DNA of 64,000 bases from Mucilaginibacter sp. L3T2-6 (GTDB taxonomy: Bacteria; Bacteroidota; Bacteroidia; Sphingobacteriales; Sphingobacteriaceae), in the NCBI RefSeq assembly GCF_030519355.1, contig NZ_JAUMKC010000012.1, positions 62,001 through 126,000 of the forward strand, given 5' to 3'. A model generated the notes under the pieces. The model was not told the DNA's origin. It did not search any database and saw nothing but the letters and a program-made list of their open reading frames with translations. Below are positions 1-8,469 of this stretch, in pieces; positions within the stretch are counted from its first letter, which is position 1; every line of letters begins with the position of its first letter. A program made the position numbers and the translations under genes.

Positions 1-53
1 TGTCGGCGCTATTTATTATTTAGGAATAACCTTCGATAACTTATTGAAATAAC

Positions 54-1298
54 ATGGAAACACTGACCTTAGAAACGGTACAGCCCAAACAGCTATCCCC
101 GGCAAAGCTGGCCGCATTATTTGTTATTTGTTTTGTAAGCAGTGCATTAGGCGGGGCCATATCGACGCTGATGTCGGTGTATCTGCCTGTGGTTGTAAAA
201 GAATTACAGGGAAACAACAGCCAGCAGGATATTAACTATCTAAGCGGGCTGATCAATTCGCTTTTTATCTTTGGCTGGGCCTTTGGAGGCTTTTTCTGGG
301 GAATTATTAGCGATAAGATCGGCCGTAAAATGGCCCTGGTGTTCGCAGCGGCCAGTTACGGCATTTTTACCATCCTCACCGGTTATATGACCGGTTGGGG
401 TGGTGTTATGGTTTGCCGTTTTATGAGCGGTTTCGGTGTGGGGGGAGATCTGGTAATTGCCTTTACCCTGGTAAGCGAAGTTTGGCCGCAAAAAACCAGG
501 GCCGTTTATACAGGCATACTTTCCATTGCATTCCCGGTAGGCATATTTTCTGCAGGCGTTATCAATGTTATTATGCCATCATGGCGGTTGGGTTTCCTGG
601 TGGGTGTTATACCTGTTGTACTGGCCTTGTTAGCATTAGGCGCCATAGCAGAATCCGATCTTTGGAAAAAGCACCATTCAGAAAAAAAGGCTTCACAGGC
701 GTCCTCCGGCAGCTTGTTGTCACCAGGAAACCGGAAGGCAATGTTAACCGGATCATTGATTTTTGGAGCAATGCTGATAGGCCTGTGGGCCGTATTCTCC
801 TGGCTGCCCACCTGGATACAAAGTATTAGTGTTGGCGATGCCAGTAAAGCCCGCGGCTTGAGTATGATGTGCATGGGTATGGGTGGCCTGGCCGGTGGTT
901 TCTTTTCCGGCTGGCTGGTAAACCTGATGGGTTTAAAGCGCTCCATGATCACCTGCTTCATGGTTTGCACGGTTTTATCGTTTATATTATTTAAAACCAA
1001 TAACACATTCTCGCCTATAATTTATGCCGAAATCGCATTAATGGCGCTATTTTTTGGTGCAAGCCAGGGGATACTGTCGGTTTATATACCGGCGCTGTTT
1101 CCAACAGGGGTGCGTTCGTCAGCTACAGGCATCTGCTTTAACGCAGGCAGATTGTTTACCGGAACGGCAGTGCTGTTTGTTGGCGTACTTGTGACTACAT
1201 TGGGAGGATACGGCAATTCGCTGTTCATTTTCTCCCTGGTGTTTTTGATAGGCTTACTGATAACTTTGTTTACTAAGGACCTTAAAGTTGCGGCATAA
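54..1298 (+). CDS. MFS transporter, 12 TM segments
   Basis: A 414-residue major facilitator superfamily permease in the inner membrane. Hydrophobic helices run throughout, with a central hydrophilic loop near residues 205-225 (KKHHSEKKASQ). The loop after TM2 carries the MFS signature SDKIGRK near residues 86-92, and the length fits a 12-TM carrier. The layout resembles aromatic-acid or sugar/H+ symporters, but the substrate cannot be read from sequence. The three AhpD-like genes follow 79 bp downstream on the same strand and may share its role. The ATG start leaves a short cytoplasmic N-terminus before TM1. Confidence 0.9.
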   Translation: METLTLETVQPKQLSPAKLAALFVICFVSSALGGAISTLMSVYLPVVVKELQGNNSQQDINYLSGLINSLFIFGWAFGGFFWGIISDKIGRKMALVFAAASYGIFTILTGYMTGWGGVMVCRFMSGFGVGGDLVIAFTLVSEVWPQKTRAVYTGILSIAFPVGIFSAGVINVIMPSWRLGFLVGVIPVVLALLALGAIAESDLWKKHHSEKKASQASSGSLLSPGNRKAMLTGSLIFGAMLIGLWAVFSWLPTWIQSISVGDASKARGLSMMCMGMGGLAGGFFSGWLVNLMGLKRSMITCFMVCTVLSFILFKTNNTFSPIIYAEIALMALFFGASQGILSVYIPALFPTGVRSSATGICFNAGRLFTGTAVLFVGVLVTTLGGYGNSLFIFSLVFLIGLLITLFTKDLKVAA

Positions 1299-1377
1299 AG
1301 TTCAACCTCAAACGGTTTCTGTGAGGAGCGAGACTTTAAAATAGCTTTTGAACCAATAAAAATCTAAATTATAAAAG

Positions 1378-1920
1378 ATGGCACACATAGATTTAAATAA
1401 CGACTTGCCGGGCATACGCGGGCCAATGGCTTATCGCCCCGAAACGGCAGAGCCCCTCAATGCGTTAGCCGAGATTTTGCTGCGCGATGATAACAATACG
1501 CTTACCCGCGGCGAAAGGGAGTTGATAGGCACTTATGTATCTTATCTGAACGATTGCTTTTTTTGCCAGAACGTACACGGGGCATTGGCCGGACATTACC
1601 TGCAATGTGATATTTCGCAAATTGATGCAATTAAAGATGATTTCCGTTCAGCAGAGTTATCGCCTAAAATGAAGGCCTTACTATCCATAGCCGCAAGCGT
1701 TCAAAAAGGCGGCAAGCACGTTACCGCTGAACAGATTGAAGCAGCAAGGGCGCAGGGCGCGACTGATGTTGAAATCCATGACACTGTTTTGATAGCTGCG
1801 TCCTTCTGCATGTTCAATCGGTATGTCGACGGTTTGGGTACCTGGGCGCCGCCGGACAGGCAGTTTTATGTTGACCGGGCGCCCCGCCGTGCAGAAGAGG
1901 GCTACCAATCGAGCGTTTAG
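1378..1920 (+). CDS. Carboxymuconolactone decarboxylase / AhpD-like protein, copy 1
   Basis: A 180-residue all-alpha AhpD-like protein. The full AhpD-type motif is present: Glu48, Cys60-x-x-Cys63 and His67 (DCFFCQNVH). In AhpD these residues form the proton-relay and disulfide centre of a peroxidase or thiol-reductase reaction. A second conserved block, EIHDTVLIAASFCMFNRYVD, lies near the C-terminus. It is the first of three tandem paralogues on the same strand, with gaps of 26 and 14 bp, so they are probably one transcript. The closest named group is the peroxidase-related CMD family. The physiological substrate is unknown. Confidence 0.88.
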   Translation: MAHIDLNNDLPGIRGPMAYRPETAEPLNALAEILLRDDNNTLTRGERELIGTYVSYLNDCFFCQNVHGALAGHYLQCDISQIDAIKDDFRSAELSPKMKALLSIAASVQKGGKHVTAEQIEAARAQGATDVEIHDTVLIAASFCMFNRYVDGLGTWAPPDRQFYVDRAPRRAEEGYQSSV

Positions 1921-1946
1921 AATTGAATATATAAAGAAATAAAAAC

Positions 1947-2516
1947 ATGCCACACATTAATTTATCAAACGATTATCCGGGCATCCGCAGCCTTTTCGTA
2001 TACCGGCCCGAAACCGCAAAGCCGTTAAATGATCTGGTACAGGTACTGCTTCACGACCCGCATCCAACGCTGCCGGCCGGTGAGCGTGAACTGATAGCCA
2101 CCTATGTATCCAACCTGAATACCTGCTACTATTGCACTAATATCCATGGCGCCATAGCCAAACATCAACTCGGCAACGATGCAGAAACTGTGAAAGCTGT
2201 TTTGACTGACGCAGATACAGCACCGGTGAGCGATAAGCTGAAAGCGCTGTTGAGGATAGCGGCTAAAGTGCAGTCGGGCGGTAAAAACGTAACAGAACAG
2301 GATGTTTCCGCAGCACGTGAGCAGGGCGCTACCGATATAGAGATACATGACACCGTGCTGATTGCTGCCGCGTTTTGCATGTACAACCGCTATGTAGACG
2401 GGCTTGCTACCTGGCAGCCACATAACGACGAACTGTATGACAAAATGGGAGAGCAGCGCGCACGTGAGGGCTACGGCACGCCGCCCATTAAAGTAAGCGA
2501 GATGAAACTGACATAA
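1947..2516 (+). CDS. Carboxymuconolactone decarboxylase / AhpD-like protein, copy 2
   Basis: A 189-residue paralogue of the genes on either side. The redox motif is intact (Glu, 11 residues, then CYYCTNIH), and so is the C-terminal block EIHDTVLIAAAFCMYNRYVD. It has about ten extra C-terminal residues compared with copy 1. The spacing to its neighbours is short enough for one operon. Because all three copies keep the catalytic Cys pair and His, they look functional and not decaying. An oxidoreductase or peroxidase role is inferred from the family. Confidence 0.87.
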   Translation: MPHINLSNDYPGIRSLFVYRPETAKPLNDLVQVLLHDPHPTLPAGERELIATYVSNLNTCYYCTNIHGAIAKHQLGNDAETVKAVLTDADTAPVSDKLKALLRIAAKVQSGGKNVTEQDVSAAREQGATDIEIHDTVLIAAAFCMYNRYVDGLATWQPHNDELYDKMGEQRAREGYGTPPIKVSEMKLT

Positions 2517-2530
2517 ACGACTAAAATAAC

Positions 2531-3070
2531 ATGGCACACATTAAACTAAATAACGAAGAATTACCAGGCATACGGGGATTGTTAGACTTTCGCCCGGAAA
2601 CGGCTAAGCCGCTATTGGCGCTTGCCGAAACACTGCTGCGCGGAGAGTCGGGGCTAAGCAGCGGTGAGCGCGAAATTATTGCAGCATCAGTGTCTTTTAA
2701 AAACGACTGTCACTTTTGCCATACCTCGCATGCAGCCGCGGCGGCAGCACATTTGCAAACAGGCCTCGGTTTAATTGACGAAATTAAAGCTGGCCTACCG
2801 GATACTCCGGTGTCCGATAAACTGCGGGCCTTGCTGAACGTGGCTCACCAGGTACAAAAAGGAGGCAAACATGTAACCGATGACGACGTAGCTGCTGCAC
2901 GCACGGCAGGAGCAACTGACCAGGAAATACACGATACCGTGCTGATTGCAGCCGCCTTCTGCATGTTTAACCGCTATGTGGATGGGTTGGCTACGTGGGC
3001 TCCTCAGCCCAACGAAGCCTATAAGGAAATGGGCGAGCGGATGGCGTTTGTGGGGTATGGTAAATCATGA
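2531..3070 (+). CDS. Carboxymuconolactone decarboxylase / AhpD-like protein, copy 3
   Basis: A 179-residue third tandem paralogue. The motif reads Glu-x11-CHFCHTSH, so the Cys pair and His are kept, while the surrounding residues differ most from the other copies (His in place of aromatic residues, plus an Ala-rich stretch after the motif). The C-terminal block EIHDTVLIAAAFCMFNRYVD is conserved. The start 14 bp after copy 2 suggests co-transcription. Its divergence around the active site hints at a different partner or substrate, which is inference only. Confidence 0.87.
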   Translation: MAHIKLNNEELPGIRGLLDFRPETAKPLLALAETLLRGESGLSSGEREIIAASVSFKNDCHFCHTSHAAAAAAHLQTGLGLIDEIKAGLPDTPVSDKLRALLNVAHQVQKGGKHVTDDDVAAARTAGATDQEIHDTVLIAAAFCMFNRYVDGLATWAPQPNEAYKEMGERMAFVGYGKS

Positions 3071-3326
3071 TGAACTGATGTGATAACCTTATCTTCACAT
3101 CCTTGCCCCAAGAAGAGGAATTGTGTTGCAAAAAAGGTTTAAGCACGCTCTCCTTCGGAGTAGTAGCCTGTTAAACGGCAGGTATGCAATTTTATCGGGC
3201 GTTTGAACGAACTGTAAAGAACATACTCTTTTGATGGGCTATTGCTCCTGGAGAGGCCGGAGCGCGGTCATAAAGTTTGTGGAAAACATCGCACATATGT
3301 GCCTGTTTGCCCCTATTCCGGTCGCG

Positions 3327-3851
3327 TTAATTTTGCCGGGATACTTGATAGTCCTCCTCCTTTAAATGCAAGAAAATGAGTATCAGTACCAGGAAGCTAA
3401 CTATTCTTTCGGCTGCAGCCAGACCGTTCCATATTTTGCTTTGCCACATGGCAAACCACTCGCCGCCGACCACTTCAAAACCTAAAAACCATATTACTAT
3501 CCCAACTATCAGCCCCGCTACGGCCCAGTTTTTCTTTGAATGGAATACGCTTGCATTGCTTTTCAGGTTTCTGGCAAGCAGCCAGCTTCCTTTCAGACAG
3601 CAGAATGCCATGGCGGCTTCCATTAGTATAATTAGTATATAGGCAGCATGGAAAATATAAATGCTGTCGATATTTCTATACCGCAATGCACTGCCGGGAA
3701 AAATGGTATCCATTTTCAATACATGCTCAACAAATAAATAGTTGGTAAAGTAATCGGTGGTGTTTCCGATAACAATAAGCAGGGCCATCAGTCCGATAGC
3801 AGCTACCGAAATTACTTTGGCAAGCCGGAATAAAAATTGAACAGGGTACAT
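3327..3851 (-). CDS. DUF2165-family small integral membrane protein
   Basis: About 174 residues from the ATG at 3851 (MYPVQFLFRLAKV). The frame is open 20 codons further upstream, but that extension is charged and not typical of the family. Four hydrophobic helices are visible, including SVAAIGLMALLIVIGN at the start and IVSFLVLILIFLHL at the end. The NTTDYFTN and GGEWFAMWQS blocks match my recollection of DUF2165 proteins. No function is established for the family. It is divergent from the ArsR gene at 4044. Confidence 0.72.
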   Translation of the reverse strand: MYPVQFLFRLAKVISVAAIGLMALLIVIGNTTDYFTNYLFVEHVLKMDTIFPGSALRYRNIDSIYIFHAAYILIILMEAAMAFCCLKGSWLLARNLKSNASVFHSKKNWAVAGLIVGIVIWFLGFEVVGGEWFAMWQSKIWNGLAAAERIVSFLVLILIFLHLKEEDYQVSRQN

Positions 3852-3993
3852 GTGGCGTTGTCTGTTATCAAATATAAAATTTCTCTTTTTATTCCCGCTA
3901 AGTAATTCCAATGTCCATCAGAGGTGCAAACGCCTGTGCTGCTAAGCGGGCATATTGTCGGCAATGGGAGATCTGAAAAATTCTAAAAATAAA

Positions 3994-4043
3994 TTTGCGT
4001 AGCTAAATAACTACATATATATTTGTAGTCAAATAGCTACATA
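3994..4043 (+). promoter_or_regulatory. ArsR-module promoter with paired 16-bp operators
   Basis: TTTG at 3994-3997 and TATATTTG at 4018-4025 are separated by 20 bp, a good Bacteroidota -33/-7 promoter. Two 16-bp dyads bracket the -7 element: GTAGCTAAATAACTAC (3999-4014) and GTAGTCAAATAGCTAC (4025-4040), with a 10-bp spacer. The second ends 3 bp before the ArsR ATG. A repressor bound here would occlude the polymerase, so autoregulation by the ArsR protein is the simple reading. The same layout recurs at 47197-47243. Confidence 0.75.
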
Positions 4044-4394
4044 ATGAATTTACGACGAGACGTATTCCAGGCCATTGCCGACCCAACCCGCCGGGCCATA
4101 CTGTTGCTGCTGGCTTCGCAAACTTTAACTGCCGGGGCTGTAGCCGCCAACTTCAATACTGCCCGGCCGACAGTATCAAAACACCTGGCCATACTTACAG
4201 AGTGCGAGTTGCTTAAACAGGAGCAAAGCGGAAGAGAAATTTACTATCACATCAACGCAAAAAAAATGAAGGAAGTAGCAGACTTTATCGAGCCGTTCCG
4301 CCAGATGTGGGACGACCGCTTTAACAAGCTGGAGAGCGTTATGAAGGCCTATCAACAAAAAAATAAAGACGATGGAACTAAAAACGAAAATTAA
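4044..4394 (+). CDS. ArsR-family winged-helix repressor (SdpR-like)
   Basis: A 116-residue metalloregulator-fold HTH protein. The N-terminal [17 protein letters not shown] and the recognition helix region [14 protein letters not shown] are typical of the ArsR/SdpR group that pairs with SRPBCC genes. No metal-binding Cys motif is present, so it is unlikely to be a metal sensor. The paired operators end just before its ATG. The last codons overlap the SRPBCC gene start by 23 bp, implying translational coupling. It probably represses its own operon (4044 to about 6951). Confidence 0.9.
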   Translation: MNLRRDVFQAIADPTRRAILLLLASQTLTAGAVAANFNTARPTVSKHLAILTECELLKQEQSGREIYYHINAKKMKEVADFIEPFRQMWDDRFNKLESVMKAYQQKNKDDGTKNEN

Positions 4395-4839
4395 AGCCGA
4401 AGACGGCAGGCAGGATCTGCTTATTACCCGTGAGTTTGATCTGCCGGTTGAATTACTTTTTAAAGCCTATGCCGAACCGGAGTTTGTGGAACAGTGGATG
4501 GGCACTAAAGTACTGAAACTGGAAAGTAAGAGCCATGGCAGCTACCGGTTTGAAACAAGCGATGCAAAAGGTAATGTTGTGTTTAAGGCTAACGGCGTGA
4601 TTCATGAATTTAGCCCCGGCAAAAAAATCATCCGCACCTTTGAAATGGAGAATGCACCGTTTGGCATTCAACTGGAGATATATGAGTTTGAAGCGCTGAC
4701 CGATGATACGAGTAAGCTTACCATGCACGTGATATATGAATCGGCGGACAAACGCGACCAACTGATGCAACTGCCGTTTAAACAAGGCCTTAACATGGCC
4801 CATAACCGTTTACAGGATGTGATGGGTAAGCTGAAATAA
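4372..4839 (+). CDS. SRPBCC / AHSA1-like domain protein
   Basis: A 155-residue START/Bet v1-like protein. Family marks are the opening [27 protein letters not shown] and the [17 protein letters not shown] block. AHSA1-like proteins have a deep hydrophobic cavity and usually bind small ligands; the ligand is not known here. It overlaps the upstream ArsR gene by 23 bp, the common ArsR-SRPBCC pairing. A paralogue sits at 48056-48547 in the second ArsR module. Confidence 0.88.
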   Translation: MELKTKIKAEDGRQDLLITREFDLPVELLFKAYAEPEFVEQWMGTKVLKLESKSHGSYRFETSDAKGNVVFKANGVIHEFSPGKKIIRTFEMENAPFGIQLEIYEFEALTDDTSKLTMHVIYESADKRDQLMQLPFKQGLNMAHNRLQDVMGKLK

Positions 4840-4867
4840 TATGACTAACCGATAAAGCAATTATAAC

Positions 4868-5269
4868 ATGGTACAGGAATCAAAGGCAAAAAAAATAACT
4901 TATTGGGTGCTCACGCTCTGGCTTGCGCTGGGAATGATCTCAACCGGGGTGGTTCAGTTGATGAAAGCTAAAACCGGCGCCGGTGGCGCGGATAATGTAG
5001 CCCGCCTGGGTTACCCCCTGTATATTTTAACCATTATTGGCGTTTGGAAGATATTAGGAGTAATAGCTGTGCTTACACCTAAGTTTCCTTTGCTGAAAGA
5101 ATGGGCATACGCCGGATTTTTCTTCCTGATGTCGGGGGCGGTAATTTCGCATCTTATGGCCGGCAGCCCGCCGGGGGAGACACTCCCCGCAGTGTTATTG
5201 TTAGTCTTGACTGTAATATCATGGTATTTCCGTCCTGCTGACAGAAAAATTATTTCGGTTGGTGCATAG
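4868..5269 (+). CDS. DoxX-like membrane protein
   Basis: A 133-residue four-helix membrane protein. The helices are near residues 11-31 (ITYWVLTLWLALGMISTGVVQ), 50-68, 80-97 and 107-121. The YPLYILTIIGVWKILG segment is characteristic of DoxX-like family members. It follows the SRPBCC gene by 28 bp in the ArsR-led operon. DoxX proteins are often linked to redox homeostasis, but this one has no clear catalytic residue. Its downstream neighbour begins 28 bp after the stop if the ATG at 5298 is used. Confidence 0.82.
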   Translation: MVQESKAKKITYWVLTLWLALGMISTGVVQLMKAKTGAGGADNVARLGYPLYILTIIGVWKILGVIAVLTPKFPLLKEWAYAGFFFLMSGAVISHLMAGSPPGETLPAVLLLVLTVISWYFRPADRKIISVGA

Positions 5270-5297
5270 CATTTATAACTTTAAATTAGCATCTATC

Positions 5298-5888
5298 ATG
5301 AGTAACGAAACAAATCCCAAAGTTGATTTCTTCTTTAATAAAGCCGGAAAGTGGCAGGATAGCCTGGAGTATCTGCGCAAAATTGCGGTTGACTGCGGAC
5401 TGGAAGAAGAATTAAAATGGGGCTGTCCATGCTATTCCTGGCAAAAAAATAATATCGTTCTGATACATGTGTTTAAAGAATACTACGCGATGCTATTTTT
5501 TAAAGGCGCACTGATGAATGACGTTGAAGGCCTGTTGATACAGCAAACAGAGAATGTGCAGTCGGCGCGCCAAATGCGGTTTACTGAAGATGGGCAGCCA
5601 AAAGAGATGGTTGAAACCATAAAGGCTTACATTCATGAAGCTATTGAAATAGAGAAAGCGGGTTTAAAAGTTGAATTTAAAAAAACGGACGAATTTAAAA
5701 TGGCCGATGAGTTTAAGTATAAGCTCGATCGTATTCCCGCACTTAAAGAAGCTTTTGACGCTTTAACACCCGGGCGCCAGCGAAACTACCTGCTTTATTT
5801 TTCATCCGCCAAACAAGCCAAAACCCGGGAAGAGCGGGTAGAAAAATGTATACCGCAGATTTTGGCTGGAAAGGGAATGAATGATTGA
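5298..5888 (+). CDS. DUF1801 / YdeI-OmdA-like protein
   Basis: About 196 residues from the ATG at 5298 (MSNETNPKVDFFF); an upstream in-frame ATG at 5259 would overlap the DoxX gene and adds an atypical tail. The N-terminal half is DUF1801-like (ELKWGCPCYSWQKNNIVLI). The C-terminal part has the OmdA/YdeI block (ALTPGRQRNYLLYFSSAKQAKTREERVEKC, near residues 150-185). It is probably cytoplasmic. The function is unproven, with family links to stress responses. It is part of the ArsR-led operon. Confidence 0.8.
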   Translation: MSNETNPKVDFFFNKAGKWQDSLEYLRKIAVDCGLEEELKWGCPCYSWQKNNIVLIHVFKEYYAMLFFKGALMNDVEGLLIQQTENVQSARQMRFTEDGQPKEMVETIKAYIHEAIEIEKAGLKVEFKKTDEFKMADEFKYKLDRIPALKEAFDALTPGRQRNYLLYFSSAKQAKTREERVEKCIPQILAGKGMND

Positions 5889-5965
5889 TAAAAAAACAAA
5901 TAAATTGAATCGTTGCTGCTTCGTTTTTAGCAATGACGGCGCCTTTTAAACTGATATGTATACTT

Positions 5966-6388
5966 ATGCGACAAAAACTAAACCTGATTACCCTGGGCGT
6001 GGACGATTTTGAAAAATCATTAGCCTTTTATGAGCAGGGCCTCGGCTGGAAAAAATCAGACAAGAGCATGCAAAACCTGGCGCTGTTTAATCTGGGCGGA
6101 TTAGTATTGGCCTTGCACCCCCGCGATGAGCTGGCTGATGACGCCACGTTAACCTATCAGCCAACAGAATTTTCCGGGATGACCATCTCCCATAATACCC
6201 GTTCGGAACAAGAAGTGGACGAAGTTATGAAACAGGTTGCCAGTCTTGGCGCTACTATAGTAAAGCCGGCGCAGAAAGTTTATTGGGGCGGTTACAGCGG
6301 CTATTTTAAGGACTTAGATGGCTACCTGTTCGAAGTGGCTTATAATCCTTTCTGGGAACTGGATGAGAACGGCGATTTTAAACTCTGA
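5966..6388 (+). CDS. VOC-family (glyoxalase/bleomycin resistance-like) protein
   Basis: About 140 residues from the ATG at 5966 (MRQKLNLITLGVDD); the upstream ATG at 5933 adds 11 residues that do not fit the fold. The two beta-alpha-beta-beta-beta repeats of the VOC fold are visible, ending in GYSGYFKDLDGYLFEVAYNP, where the Glu is the usual C-terminal metal ligand. Substrate and metal are unknown. It ends 8 bp before the DUF4256 gene and likely belongs to the same transcript. Confidence 0.82.
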   Translation: MRQKLNLITLGVDDFEKSLAFYEQGLGWKKSDKSMQNLALFNLGGLVLALHPRDELADDATLTYQPTEFSGMTISHNTRSEQEVDEVMKQVASLGATIVKPAQKVYWGGYSGYFKDLDGYLFEVAYNPFWELDENGDFKL

Positions 6389-6396
6389 CGGTTGTT

Positions 6397-6951
6397 ATGA
6401 ATGCACTTACGCAGCAGCAACAACAGGAGTTGTTCGATATATTGAAAGCCCGCTTCGAAAAAAACCTGGCCCGTCACGCAGGGCTGGAGTGGCAAGACGT
6501 AAGAGCCAGGCTGGAAGAGAATCCCGGCAAATTATCGTCGCTTAATGAAATGGAGCAAACTGGTGGTGAGCCTGATGTTGTTGGTTATGATAAAAGCACC
6601 GGCGAATACATCTTTTATGATTGTTCGGCTGAAAGCCCAAAAGGCCGCCGGAGCCTTTGCTATGACAGGGAAGCACTGGACGCGAGAAAAGAATTTAAGC
6701 CTGCGGATAGTGCAATTAATATGGCAGCAGCAATGGGTATCGAAATTTTAACAGAAGAACAGTATAGATCGCTCCAGCAATTCGGGAAGTTCGATACCAA
6801 AACGTCCAGCTGGGTATTAACTCCGCAGGCTATACGGCAACTTGGCGGCGCGGTCTTTTGCGACCGGCGGTACGACCATGTGTTTACCTACCATAATGGC
6901 GCAGAATCCTATTATGCCGCGCGGGGCTTTCGCGGCTCGTTAAGAGTATAA
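6397..6951 (+). CDS. DUF4256-family protein
   Basis: A 184-residue cytoplasmic protein. Recognisable blocks are MEQTGGEPDVVGYD, FYDCSAESPKGRRSLCYDREAL and GRFD-like QFGKFDTKTSSWV, as I recall them from DUF4256. The C-terminus contains GGAVFCDRRYDHVFTYHNGAESYYAARGFRG. No biochemical role is known for the family. It follows the VOC gene by 8 bp and is probably the last gene of the ArsR-led operon. Confidence 0.75.
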   Translation: MNALTQQQQQELFDILKARFEKNLARHAGLEWQDVRARLEENPGKLSSLNEMEQTGGEPDVVGYDKSTGEYIFYDCSAESPKGRRSLCYDREALDARKEFKPADSAINMAAAMGIEILTEEQYRSLQQFGKFDTKTSSWVLTPQAIRQLGGAVFCDRRYDHVFTYHNGAESYYAARGFRGSLRV

Positions 6952-7014
6952 TGATATTGCTGTTCGGCGCAGCAAAATTCAAACTAACTAACCTTTGCCG
7001 CGTTGAATATAGAT

Positions 7015-7254
7015 ATGAAAACGCAATTAGGCCCTGGCATCTTAAAGATCCTCAAACAAACTTATCCTGCAAATGAACTCGTCTCCAGGCAATTCAATGG
7101 CCTTGATCTGTCATTCAAAACAGATGCCGGTGGCCGGCCTGTATTGCTATTCCTGGGCAAAGAACAGGAAGATGGCCATATTAAAGGTGAAAGATATGTG
7201 CGTGTGATAAATGCCGGAACTGATCACTGGGAATTAAAAGGCAAAGCTCGTTGA
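7015..7254 (+). CDS. Small protein of unknown function (79 aa)
   Basis: The frame runs from the ATG at 7015 (MKTQLGPGILKILKQTYP); a TTG twelve bases upstream is possible. The protein is soluble, basic and lysine-rich, with alternating strand-like segments (GGRPVLLFLGKE, GERYVRVINAG). I recognise no family. Reading-frame length, the amino-acid mix and the clean gap on both sides make it a plausible gene. A TTTGC preceded by TAACC at 6989-6998 could be its promoter -7 region. Confidence 0.55.
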   Translation: MKTQLGPGILKILKQTYPANELVSRQFNGLDLSFKTDAGGRPVLLFLGKEQEDGHIKGERYVRVINAGTDHWELKGKAR

Positions 7255-7378
7255 ATTAGCCAACTTATTAACTGATACATAAATTTTTAAACAAAGTCAT
7301 TCTGCAAGGGGTTAAATAAATATACCCGGGATGAAATTTGCCCTACCGGCACTCCGGGCGTTATAATAACACGCAGCT

Positions 7379-8425
7379 ATGAATGATATTGCGCGCCGCT
7401 TCCCGCAGAACCCGTTATTAATGCCTAAAGACCTGCAGCCAACCGGCGCAGGTTTACAGATCATCAGCCTGCTTAATCCGGGCGCGTTTCGTTTCAATGG
7501 AAAAACATGGCTGCTGGTGCGGGTTGCTGAAGGCGCCGCGCAGAAGGAAGGCGTAATTTTTTTTCCGGCTTTAAACGCCACCGGCAATACGGAAATAATA
7601 GAGGTGCCCTTAAACGATCCGGAACTGATTGCCGCTGATGCCAGGGTTATCAACTACAAAGGGCTTGATTATCTGACAACGATCTCGCACCTGCGTTTAC
7701 TGGCAAGCGAAGACGGGATACATTTTACAGAACAGGAGGGTTATCCCCCGATATTCGGCAAAGGGGAACTTGAACGTTTCGGAGCCGAGGATTGCCGTGT
7801 AACCCAGATAGACGACACGTACTATCTTACCTATACAGCAGTGTCAGACAGTGGAGTGGGAGTCGGGTTGCAGACCACAAAAGACTGGCAACATTTTGAA
7901 TATGGCGGCATGATATTCCCCCCGCACAATAAAGACTGCGCAATATTTGAAGAAAGAATAAACGGACGCTATTACTGTTTGCATCGCCCCAGCAGCAAAG
8001 AAATTGGCGGAAGCTACATCTGGCTGGCAGAATCAGCCGATGGCCTGCATTGGGGCAATCACCAATGTTTGATTAAGACACGGCCCGGATTGTGGGACAG
8101 TGCCCGGGTTGGAGCCGGCGCGGCGCCCATACGCACTGAAAGGGGCTGGCTGGAAATTTATCACGGGGCCAACAGCAAGCATCAATATTGCCTGGGTGCA
8201 TTTCTGATGGACCTGGATAACCCTGCCCGCGTGATCTCGCGCGCCGTAGAGCCCATTATGGCGCCGCTGGAAACCTATGAGCTTAGCGGATTTTTCGGCT
8301 ATGTGGTATTTACCAACGGCCACATAGTAGATGGCGACAAACTAACCATATACTACGGGGCCGCTGATGAATTTGTATGTGGTGCGGAGTTTTCAATCAA
8401 GGAGATATTGGCTGCGTTACCATAA
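7379..8425 (+). CDS. GH130-type glycoside phosphorylase/hydrolase-like protein
   Basis: A 348-residue five-bladed beta-propeller enzyme of the GH130 type. Support comes from the opening NPLLMPKDLQP, the LLNPGAFRFNGKTWLLVRV block, and FGAEDCRVTQIDDTYYLTYTA, which carries the likely catalytic Asp. IYYGAADEFVCGA near the end is also typical. GH130 members phosphorolyse or hydrolyse beta-mannosides. The absence of a signal peptide suggests cytoplasmic action. Substrate preference cannot be read. The 734-residue (alpha/alpha)-type protein at 9776 could be a functional partner. Confidence 0.82.
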   Translation: MNDIARRFPQNPLLMPKDLQPTGAGLQIISLLNPGAFRFNGKTWLLVRVAEGAAQKEGVIFFPALNATGNTEIIEVPLNDPELIAADARVINYKGLDYLTTISHLRLLASEDGIHFTEQEGYPPIFGKGELERFGAEDCRVTQIDDTYYLTYTAVSDSGVGVGLQTTKDWQHFEYGGMIFPPHNKDCAIFEERINGRYYCLHRPSSKEIGGSYIWLAESADGLHWGNHQCLIKTRPGLWDSARVGAGAAPIRTERGWLEIYHGANSKHQYCLGAFLMDLDNPARVISRAVEPIMAPLETYELSGFFGYVVFTNGHIVDGDKLTIYYGAADEFVCGAEFSIKEILAALP

Positions 8426-8469
8426 TTTAAAAGTCACCCAACGGTTGGAGATTTAGGTGCTTTACCAAC

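Noticed and set aside
395..1006. Frames on both strands inside the MFS gene
   Set aside because: They overlap a clear membrane transporter with a full signature; their residues look random.
2025..2537. Long minus-strand frame opposite the AhpD-like genes
   Set aside because: It mirrors conserved coding sequence on the plus strand, and its composition (Cys- and Leu-rich) is that of an antisense shadow.
4044..4394. ArsR as a metal sensor
   Set aside because: No Cys metal-binding box is present; the group pairs with SRPBCC genes and is not arsenic-linked.
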